Assembly (NCBI RefSeq): GCF_014873915.1 | Contig: NZ_JADBEJ010000004.1 | Location: 1,054,001 to 1,118,000, forward strand | DNA: 64,000 nt | From: Amycolatopsis roodepoortensis | GTDB taxonomy: Bacteria > Actinomycetota > Actinomycetes > Mycobacteriales > Pseudonocardiaceae | Direction of reading: 5' to 3' | In this document: positions 51,608 to 58,335 of the stretch, piece by piece | How the letters are laid out: each line of letters starts with the position of its first letter | Numbering within the stretch: the stretch's first letter is position 1 | The notes under the pieces: model-generated | The model's input: the letters and a program-made list of their open reading frames with translations, nothing else | Told to the model about the DNA's origin: nothing | The model's database searches: none | Made by a program: the position numbers and the translations under genes

Positions 51608-51937
51608 ATGACGACGACTTCGACCGCGCCCCTTTCGCTCTACGGTTTCCTGACCCCCAAGCCCGGACACGCCGACGAGTTCCGGAAGCTTCTGATGGAC
51701 CTCGTCGAGCCGTCTCGAGGGCACGAGGGCAGCCTTCAGTACCACCTCCACGAACAGGAAGACGGCCGGTTCTTTCTCTACGAGGTTTGGCGTTCGCAGG
51801 AAGACCTCGACCGGCACAACGCGACCCCGCTGCTGCGCGCCTTCATGGACGAACTGCCTGAGCACATCGCCGGAGCGCCCGAGGTCTACTTCGGCGCGAT
51901 GAGGAGTACCTATCCGGCCACCGTGGTCGGTGATTGA
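51608..51937 (+). CDS. Antibiotic biosynthesis monooxygenase (ABM) domain protein
   Basis: The 109 residues form a single ferredoxin-like ABM domain (LYGFLTPKPGHADEFRKLL, EGSLQYHLHEQEDGRFFLYE, VWRSQEDLDRHNATPLLRAF), as in YgiN-type quinol monooxygenases. With its MerR activator it may detoxify quinone-like or other reactive compounds (inference). No ribosome site is present; the ATG lies seven bases after the -10 box, which indicates a leaderless mRNA. Confidence 0.88.
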   Translation: MTTTSTAPLSLYGFLTPKPGHADEFRKLLMDLVEPSRGHEGSLQYHLHEQEDGRFFLYEVWRSQEDLDRHNATPLLRAFMDELPEHIAGAPEVYFGAMRSTYPATVVGD

Positions 51938-51953
51938 GGAAACCCCGGCCCTT

Positions 51954-52526
51954 TCAGCGACGGGCACCGTAGACCGCGTAGGTCCCCAAACCGGCCACGG
52001 CGAGCACCACGGCGGTCCACGTGGCTTCGGCGACCCCGGCGGGCTGGAAGGGCCAAGTGATCACCAGCTGCGCGCTCTCCGTACTCGACGTGGTGGCCCA
52101 GACCACGAACGCGACCGCGAACCCGGCCAGCGGCAACGTCCACCCGAAGGCCCCGCCGAACAGCACGGCGGCGAGCCCGGCGAGACCGAGCAGGCCACTC
52201 GCGTTCCGCACGATGATCTCCACTGGCACCCGCTCCGCTTCCCACAGCCGCGGCAGCAGCACGGCACCGATGGCGAGGCCGCCGATCAGCAGGAGATGCG
52301 CGACGCGGCGAGGCGCCCAGCGGATCGCGGCGGTCCGGTCGAGATCGACGTCCTGCCCGCTGAGGCCGATGGCGGTCACCGCGATCGCCACCAGGAGCGC
52401 CAGGGAGACCGGGATCTCCGACCAGCGGTCCCGCGCCAGGAACCAGATCAGCAGCATGCTCGCCGTCAGCGCCGCGAACGACGCGGGGATGGCGCGCGAG
52501 CGCGCGTACAGCACCGCCCACCTCAT
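51954..52526 (-). CDS. Membrane protein, last gene of the sigma/ABC operon
   Basis: The 190 residues have about six hydrophobic helices, charged loops and no recognised motif. The ATG overlaps the permease stop (ATGA), so it is translated together with the ABC system. It may be a second, small membrane subunit of the exporter. Function unknown. Confidence 0.8.
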   Translation of the reverse strand: MRWAVLYARSRAIPASFAALTASMLLIWFLARDRWSEIPVSLALLVAIAVTAIGLSGQDVDLDRTAAIRWAPRRVAHLLLIGGLAIGAVLLPRLWEAERVPVEIIVRNASGLLGLAGLAAVLFGGAFGWTLPLAGFAVAFVVWATTSSTESAQLVITWPFQPAGVAEATWTAVVLAVAGLGTYAVYGARR

Positions 52527-53896
52527 CGGGCGCCGCCGAGCAGGATGTCGAGCTGGTTGCCCTGGCAGGTCAGGCCGGCCTTCCGCTGCGCGATGATCCG
52601 CTCTCGCTGGACCTCGGGCGGAAGGGCACGGAAGGTCTCCCACTTCCGCGCGACCTCGTTCTTCGTGTCTTCGCTCAGCCAGGAGCCGCTGAGCATTTGC
52701 CATTCACCGAGGAACCAGCTCGACGTGATCGACCTCGCGGTGAGTTCGTCCATGAACGTCCTGTCGCCACCGTGGAGGGTGTAACAGGTCGGCGTCCCGG
52801 CGCCGGCGACCAGCGTCCGCGTCATGTCGTCCGAATTCAGGACCGAACGGATGGACCAATCCACCAGGTCCACGTAGACGGTGTCGGCGGCGCGCGGCGG
52901 CATCTCGTCGTAGTCCAGCCACCGGTTCAAGGCCGCGACCCTGACCGGTGGGTCCGGCAGTGTTTCCAAGAGCCGCAACGCTTCTTTGCCAGGTCCGGCG
53001 ATACGGGCGAGGTCACGTTCGAGCATGCGAGGAACGCAGACCGGGCCGTCGCAGACCATCGTCGTCGCGCGCGGGTCGACGGCCTTGGCTTCGGCGTAGG
53101 TCGAGGGCAGGATGGGCAGCGCGACCGCGACCGCCACCAGCACGGGAACGACGGAGAGCGCCTTCGAGCGCTTCGAGCGGGCCGCCAGCAAGAGGAATCC
53201 GGTCGCGGCCAGCCCGGCGAGCCAGACCCCCTGGCCGAGATCCACCCGGCTCGCGGTGGTGAGGAACGGATCGTTGGTGACGTCCATCGCGGGAGAGAGC
53301 GAAGAGGCCCATGCCGGAACAGCGCCCACGAGCACGCTGCCCTGCGACCCGCCGATCTGCATCACGAGGATGATCACGAAGGTGGCGACGGCCACCGCGG
53401 GCGCGGTCAGCGGATGCGGCAGCAACCGGCCGATCCCCAACCCGATCCAGGCTCCCGCGAGCATCGCGAGCCCGCCGACCACGACGATCGGCAGCCAGCC
53501 GAAGGTGAAGAACGCACCGCTGAAGATCACCTGCACGGCACCGACGGCGAAGATCAGCAGATAGCCCAGCACCAGCAGGCCGCCCAGCGCGCCGGCGAGC
53601 TTCGCGGCGCGGTGCCAACCGGGCCGCGGCATCGTGGTGAGGAGCTCGGCCATCCCGGACCGGCTGTCCCGCATGCCTTGGATGACCCCGGCACCGATCG
53701 CGATCGGCACCAGGAAGACCAGCAGGAACCGGCTCCACCTCGCGGCGGGCACCCAGTTCTCGTCCCAGGCGAGCGGCGCCTTCGACCACGGACCGCTGAA
53801 CGAATACAGGAACCCGAACGCGACGACGAGGATCGCGAGCGTGGCCCATGGGGCGATGGAACGACGGAGTTCTGTCCGCAGGACACGGGTGTTCAC
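52523..53896 (-). CDS. ABC transporter permease-like membrane protein
   Basis: The 457 residues have about six TM helices in the first 260 residues (ABC-2-like, RTELRRSIAPWATLAIL at the N-terminus), then a soluble part (about 270-457) with PVCVPRMLERDLARI and GAGTPTCYTLHGGDR. A large extracytoplasmic or cytosolic C-terminal domain is unusual for ABC-2 permeases. The GTG overlaps the ATPase stop (GTGA). Substrate unknown. Confidence 0.82.
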   Translation of the reverse strand: MNTRVLRTELRRSIAPWATLAILVVAFGFLYSFSGPWSKAPLAWDENWVPAARWSRFLLVFLVPIAIGAGVIQGMRDSRSGMAELLTTMPRPGWHRAAKLAGALGGLLVLGYLLIFAVGAVQVIFSGAFFTFGWLPIVVVGGLAMLAGAWIGLGIGRLLPHPLTAPAVAVATFVIILVMQIGGSQGSVLVGAVPAWASSLSPAMDVTNDPFLTTASRVDLGQGVWLAGLAATGFLLLAARSKRSKALSVVPVLVAVAVALPILPSTYAEAKAVDPRATTMVCDGPVCVPRMLERDLARIAGPGKEALRLLETLPDPPVRVAALNRWLDYDEMPPRAADTVYVDLVDWSIRSVLNSDDMTRTLVAGAGTPTCYTLHGGDRTFMDELTARSITSSWFLGEWQMLSGSWLSEDTKNEVARKWETFRALPPEVQRERIIAQRKAGLTCQGNQLDILLGGAR

Positions 53897-54699
53897 CAGT
53901 TCCCCCTCCCCGGCTCGTGCCCGAGCAGCGCCGAGTAGCCGCGCTCGATCGGGCTGTCGCCGACGTACTCCTCGCTCCCGGCCGCGGCCAGCTCGTCCGG
54001 CGTGCCTTGGAAGACGAGTTTCCCGTTTTCGAACAGGACGACGTCGGTGCAGGCCGTCGCGACGTCCTCGACGAGATGTGTCGAGACGACGACGCAGGCG
54101 TCGCGGCCGATTTCCTGCAGGAGATCGCGGAACCGCACGCGCTGTGCCGGGTCGAGCCCGGCGGTCGGCTCGTCCAGCAGGAGGACGTCCGGATCGTTCA
54201 CGATCGCCTGCGCGATCCCGACCCGCCGCACCATGCCGCCGGACAGTGTCTTCATCCGGTCGTCGGCCCGGTCGGCGAGGCCGACCCGTTCGATCGACCG
54301 CTGCACCGCGGCCGGGATGTCCTCTTTGGACATTTCCTTCAGCCAGGCGATGTATTCGACGAACTCGCGGACGGTGAACCGCTTGTAGAAACCGAAATTC
54401 TGCGGCAGATAACCGATACGGCGGCGCAGGCGGCGCTGATCGGTGAACCCCCCGACGGATTCACCGAGCAGCGCCAGCCCTCCCTCCGCCGGCCGGAGCA
54501 CCGTCGCCAGTGCCCGGATCAGCGTGGTCTTCCCCGCCCCGTTGGGGCCGAGCAGACCGTGCACCCCCGTGCCCAGTTCCAGATCGAGCCCGTTCACGGC
54601 GAACTTGCGTTTGCCGACCCGGACCTTCAGCCCCTCCGCCTTGATCTGCCACGCGTAGGTCGTCGGTGCGACCTCCGCGGCCCCGACAGCACGCATCAT
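53893..54699 (-). CDS. ABC transporter ATP-binding protein
   Basis: The 268 residues show Walker A GPNGAGKTTLIRAL, signature LSGGMVRRVGIAQAI, Walker B DVLLLDEPTAGLDP and the switch histidine in VVVSTHLVEDV, as in ABC-2 exporters. The ATG at 54699 has GGGGAG four to five bases upstream; the ATG at 54717 overlaps the anti-sigma stop. It lies between anti-sigma and permease genes in a tightly coupled operon. Confidence 0.92.
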   Translation of the reverse strand: MMRAVGAAEVAPTTYAWQIKAEGLKVRVGKRKFAVNGLDLELGTGVHGLLGPNGAGKTTLIRALATVLRPAEGGLALLGESVGGFTDQRRLRRRIGYLPQNFGFYKRFTVREFVEYIAWLKEMSKEDIPAAVQRSIERVGLADRADDRMKTLSGGMVRRVGIAQAIVNDPDVLLLDEPTAGLDPAQRVRFRDLLQEIGRDACVVVSTHLVEDVATACTDVVLFENGKLVFQGTPDELAAAGSEEYVGDSPIERGYSALLGHEPGRGNW

Positions 54700-54713
54700 G
54701 TTCTCCCCTTCGT

Positions 54714-55529
54714 TCATCGTTCGGATCCGGTGAGCAGGCCGAAGACGCTCCGCCGGAGCACCACCACGACCGCGGTCAGCGCGAAGATCGCGCCCCACAC
54801 CGGGAGCAGCCGGGGTTCGAGCGCGGTGGCGCGCCCCTGGGAAGCCACCGCGGGCGCCAGGATCACCGCCATCCAGACCCCGGTGAGGACGTAGGCCGCC
54901 CGCGTCACTCCGATCACACCGCCGAGCGCGAGCGTCCCGGTGGTGAAGGCCAGGCTCGGCAGGAGACCGAGCCCGAATCCGCCGCCGGCGAGCCAGCTCG
55001 ACAGACCCTGGATCGGCAGGACGACCGCGAGGACCGCCGTCGTCCGGCGCAGCAGCAGGTAGAGCCCGGCCCTCGGCGTCGAAGTGACCAGTTCGTAGGC
55101 GGGATCGAGCCCCTTGGCCCACGACACCGCGACCCCGAGCACCGGCAGCACCGGTGAGAAGAGCTGGACGAACGAGTAGCCCTTCGACTCGGTGAACCCC
55201 AGCGAGTCCAGCAGGAAACCCAGTGCCGGGATCAGGACGATCATCACCAGCCACGGCAGCATCACCGGCGTCACCCAGCTGTACAGCCGTCCGGCCCACC
55301 GGCTCCGCATCGGGCTCGGGCCCGCTTCGGCGAGCTTCGGACCCAGCCCGGCCCAGACGTCGTCCACCAGCGCGGACACCGTCGGAAGGCTGAGCGCGGA
55401 CAGTGCGCTCCGGCACTCCGCGCACTTTTCGAGATGGGCTTCGACCGCCCAGACCTCGTCACCGGCCAAGCCTTCGTCCCCGCGGACGTAACCGGCGAGG
55501 AGCTGTTCTGACACGTGTTCCTTGTTCAC
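54714..55529 (-). CDS. Membrane anti-sigma factor with zinc-finger (ZAS) domain
   Basis: The 271 residues begin with a ZAS-type domain (H32, C36, C39 in AHLEKCAECRSAL) and continue with about six TM helices, more than the single helix of common RsiW-like proteins. The GTG overlaps the sigma stop (GTGA), the classic sigma/anti-sigma coupling. The multi-pass part may itself sense membrane stress or a drug and so gate the exporter encoded downstream (inference). Confidence 0.87.
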   Translation of the reverse strand: MNKEHVSEQLLAGYVRGDEGLAGDEVWAVEAHLEKCAECRSALSALSLPTVSALVDDVWAGLGPKLAEAGPSPMRSRWAGRLYSWVTPVMLPWLVMIVLIPALGFLLDSLGFTESKGYSFVQLFSPVLPVLGVAVSWAKGLDPAYELVTSTPRAGLYLLLRRTTAVLAVVLPIQGLSSWLAGGGFGLGLLPSLAFTTGTLALGGVIGVTRAAYVLTGVWMAVILAPAVASQGRATALEPRLLPVWGAIFALTAVVVVLRRSVFGLLTGSER

Positions 55530-56068
55530 GACAGCGCCTCCCGCATCGCGATCCGAGCCCGCCTGGCGCGGGTTTTGACGGTTCCTTCCGGCAGGCCGAG
55601 CAGGACCGCGGTCTCCCGGACGGTCAGCCCGTCGAGCACCATCGCCTGCAGGACCTGCCGGAGTTCGGGAGCGAGCCGGCGCAACGCGTCGCCGACGTGG
55701 TCGCCGACCGCACCGGCCAGCGCCTCCTCCTCGGCGGCGGGCGCGACGGTGGTTTCCGCGACCGGCAGCGGCTGCGCGTGCCGCGCGCGGCGGCGGAAGG
55801 CGTCGACGAGCCGACGCGCGGCGATCGTCCACAGCCAGCCCACGGCGCTCCCGCCGACGGCGGAACCGGCGAACGCGCCCGCCGCGCGCCAAACCGCGAG
55901 GTAGGTCTCCTGCATCACCTCGGCGACGATCTGTTCGTCGGCGCAGCGACGGCGCAGGCGCACGGCCAGCCACGGCGACGTGCGGCGGTAGAGCTCCTCG
56001 AACGCCGCCCGGTCGCCTTTGGCCGTGCGGCGGACGAGCTGCTCTTCGTCCGGTTCCGTTCCTTTCAC
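55526..56068 (-). CDS. ECF RNA polymerase sigma factor
   Basis: The 180 residues have region 2 (DRAAFEELYRRTSPWLAVRL, EVMQETYLAVWRAAGAF, GWLWTIAARRLVDAFRRRAR) and region 4 (LRQVLQAMVLDGLTVRETAV, LPEGTVKTRARRARIAMREAL). The GTG at 56068 or a TTG at 56077 could be the start; neither has a clear ribosome site. It heads an operon of sigma, anti-sigma, ABC ATPase, permease and a small membrane protein, all overlapping or nearly so. Confidence 0.92.
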   Translation of the reverse strand: MKGTEPDEEQLVRRTAKGDRAAFEELYRRTSPWLAVRLRRRCADEQIVAEVMQETYLAVWRAAGAFAGSAVGGSAVGWLWTIAARRLVDAFRRRARHAQPLPVAETTVAPAAEEEALAGAVGDHVGDALRRLAPELRQVLQAMVLDGLTVRETAVLLGLPEGTVKTRARRARIAMREALS

Positions 56069-56157
56069 ATCCGGCAAGACGCCGAGATCGCCGAAACGGT
56101 TCTCACCCGATTGTGTCCTGTGTCACAGCCTTCGTCAGGGCTCGGCCCGACACGACA

Positions 56158-56212
56158 TGTCGCGAAAGCCACTTTCGGGACGTCAGACGTCGCGAAAGTG
56201 GCTTTCGCGACA
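56158..56212. terminator. 20-bp perfect hairpin downstream of mazG
   Basis: Bases 56158-56177 and 56193-56212 pair over 20 bp; the 15-base centre contains GACGTC and ACGTC repeats. It lies 35 bp after the mazG stop and 90 bp before the sigma-factor start, so it likely ends the mfd-to-mazG transcript. Confidence 0.78.
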
Positions 56213-56246
56213 CCCTCGGCCGGACGTAAGCGCCGGCCCGTACTCC

Positions 56247-57170
56247 TCAGGGACCCGGCCAGAACTTGCGCCAGCCGTCGGCCTCCAGCGTCGTCGGTTC
56301 CAGGCCGGCGTCACGCGCGGCCTGCTCGGCGTCCCGGATGTCGCGGGCGAACTGCTTCGCGACGGCACGGAGCTCGCCTTCGGGATCGATCCCCGCGCGG
56401 CGCGCGGTCGCGGCCACCCGGAACAGCTGGGCGGCCGCTTCGGAACCGCCGGGGAACAGGTCGAGCGGGATCCCGGCCCGGCCGCTTCGCTGGCCGAGCT
56501 TCCCGGCAAGGGCCACGGCGGGCTGACCGAGCGCGACACCGTCCACAATGGACTGACGGCTCTTCTCGGCCTGCTTCAGTTCTTCCCATTTGAGGTTCTG
56601 GTCGCTGACGGTCTCGACCCGGGGAGCGTCGGCGAAGACGTGCGGATGACGTCCGACGAGTTTCGCGACCAGTTCGGAAGCGACCTCGTCGATCCCGAAC
56701 GGATCGTCCGCGTCCTCGACCGCGACGCGGGCGTGGAACAGCACCTGGAGCAGGACGTCCCCGAGTTCCTCGCGCAGGGCGACGCGATCGCCCTCTTCGA
56801 TCGCGTCGAGCAGCTCGTAGGTCTCCTCGACCAGGTATTGACGCAGCGACTCGTGCGTCTGGACGGCGTCCCACGGGCAACCACCCGGCGAGCGGAGGCG
56901 GTCCATCACCTCGGCGGCCTCGACCAGCGGCGGCACGGGCGCTTCGATCACGCGCGCTCCGGCCCGGATCAGCGCCGCGGCCTTCGGTTCCCTTCGCGAA
57001 CCGGCGATGAGCACGAGGTCTCCCGCCTGTGCCTCGCCGAGCGCGGGCACCCCGAACACCTCGGGATCGACATCAGAAGCCGCGTACACGGCACCGCTGC
57101 TCCGCAGGATCGTGAGTGCCGCGGCGGGCAGTGTCGCGCCGCGGGCGATCACGACGACGGCAGCGGTCAC
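56247..57170 (-). CDS. mazG: MazG nucleoside triphosphate pyrophosphohydrolase
   Basis: House-cleaning NTPase. The 307 residues have an N-terminal alpha/beta region (about 1-85, VTAAVVVIARGATLPAAALT) found in actinobacterial MazG, then the MazG core with LRSPGGCPWDAVQTHESLRQ, the metal motifs EETYELLDAI and EELGDVLLQVLFHA, and a degenerate second half. The GTG overlaps the SurA-like stop (GTGA). Order mfd, surA-like, mazG parallels mycobacterial mfd-mazG (Rv1020-Rv1021). Confidence 0.93.
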   Translation of the reverse strand: MTAAVVVIARGATLPAAALTILRSSGAVYAASDVDPEVFGVPALGEAQAGDLVLIAGSRREPKAAALIRAGARVIEAPVPPLVEAAEVMDRLRSPGGCPWDAVQTHESLRQYLVEETYELLDAIEEGDRVALREELGDVLLQVLFHARVAVEDADDPFGIDEVASELVAKLVGRHPHVFADAPRVETVSDQNLKWEELKQAEKSRQSIVDGVALGQPAVALAGKLGQRSGRAGIPLDLFPGGSEAAAQLFRVAATARRAGIDPEGELRAVAKQFARDIRDAEQAARDAGLEPTTLEADGWRKFWPGP

Positions 57171-58171
57171 GGGTTTTGCGGGGCGGCACCGTGCACAGGC
57201 AGCACGATGCCCTTCTTCGAAGCTTCGTTGGGCGCGAGGTCCATCTCGACAACATCCCATACGCCGTAGCGCGGGTTCACCTTGAGGTCGACCTGCCCGA
57301 GGTACGACTGGAGGAGCCGGACACCGACCTTGGCCAGCTGCTGAGGGGTGGGCCGCGCGGCCTGATCCGACGCGACGGGCTTGTCCGCGGTCCGCTCACG
57401 CATCACGACGACGACCCAAAGCGGCTGCTGCGGTGTCGGCTGGAACGCGGCGACGGTATTGGGTTCGAGACCGAACAGAACGGTGGCCGCGGTCGCGGGC
57501 GACTGCATCGCGGGCAGCTTCTGGCCGGTGCCCGCCTGCGTGTCGGAGGTCTGCTGGTCCTGCGCGATCAGCTCGGCGGCCGCGTTCGGCGAAGCGGCGA
57601 AGCGGCGGGCCTTCTCGATCGCCTGCTCGCGCAGCCGGTCCGAGTCGGCGCCGGTGGCGTCGGTCGAGGAGACCGAGCTGAAATCGAACGTGACGGTGAG
57701 CTTGTCCAGGTACTTCATCGCGAGCTGGGTCTGCAGCGCCGCGTCGACCAGTGCCTCGCGGTGGTCCCGCACCCGCGCCACGAGCTGCTCGACGCTGAGT
57801 TCGGGGTCGTCCTGCGGGTTGGCCTCCATCGGCTTCGCCAGCGGATCGTTCTGCAACGCGTTCACCACGAGGGACTCGTCGACCCCGATGCCTTCCCGCT
57901 GAGCGGCACGCTTGGTGAGGTCGTGCAGGATCTCCTGGCGGACGATCTCGCGGCCGACGAGGTCGAGCTTGTGCTCCTTGGCGAGCTGCTGCCCGTACGG
58001 GTGCTCACGAACGGCCTTGTCGATCAGCTGCTGCACGCGATCCACCGAAACGGTCCTGCCGTCGACGATCACCGCCGCACCGACCTGCCCGGGTCCGGCG
58101 TTGCATCCGGCGAGAAGGAGAGAACCGGCAACAACCCCGAGCAGCGCGCGACGGCGCCCCATGATCCGCAT
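57167..58171 (-). CDS. SurA-N-type (peptidyl-prolyl isomerase/chaperone-like) lipoprotein
   Basis: The 334 residues begin with a lipoprotein signal (GSLLLAGC, lipid on C23), followed by a SurA-N-like helical domain (GRTVSVDRVQQLIDKAVREH, LVGREIVRQEILHDLTKRAA) and a C-terminal helix-rich part. No parvulin domain is seen, so it is likely a chaperone outside the membrane rather than an isomerase. Starts at 58174 (GTG), 58171 (ATG) or 58162 (ATG) are possible. It lies between mfd and mazG and is coupled to mazG by GTGA. Confidence 0.82.
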   Translation of the reverse strand: MRIMGRRRALLGVVAGSLLLAGCNAGPGQVGAAVIVDGRTVSVDRVQQLIDKAVREHPYGQQLAKEHKLDLVGREIVRQEILHDLTKRAAQREGIGVDESLVVNALQNDPLAKPMEANPQDDPELSVEQLVARVRDHREALVDAALQTQLAMKYLDKLTVTFDFSSVSSTDATGADSDRLREQAIEKARRFAASPNAAAELIAQDQQTSDTQAGTGQKLPAMQSPATAATVLFGLEPNTVAAFQPTPQQPLWVVVVMRERTADKPVASDQAARPTPQQLAKVGVRLLQSYLGQVDLKVNPRYGVWDVVEMDLAPNEASKKGIVLPVHGAAPQNP

Positions 58172-58243
58172 CACAGGGCCTACCCTCTCATACCGGCCCC
58201 GGCGAGAGAACCAGGTCGTAAGTCGCGATTCGGGCTCGGCCCC

Positions 58244-58335
58244 GCACGCGAGTTCCGCTTCCCATCACGCGAGTTACGCCTCCGATCACGCGAGTTACGC
58301 CTTCCCGCACGCGAGTCACGGCTCCGATCACGCGA
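58244..58335. repeat. Tandem 21-bp repeat (four units plus a partial) after mfd
   Basis: Units at 58244-58264, 58265-58285, 58286-58306 and 58307-58327 share the core CACGCGAGTTACGCC with small changes; a fifth partial unit starts at 58328 and contains the mfd stop codon. The period of 21 bp is two helical turns. Units are directly adjacent, so it is not a CRISPR array. It lies between mfd and the surA-like gene. Confidence 0.85.

Noticed and set aside
58244..58335. CRISPR array
   Set aside because: Repeat units are contiguous with no spacers, and no cas gene is present.
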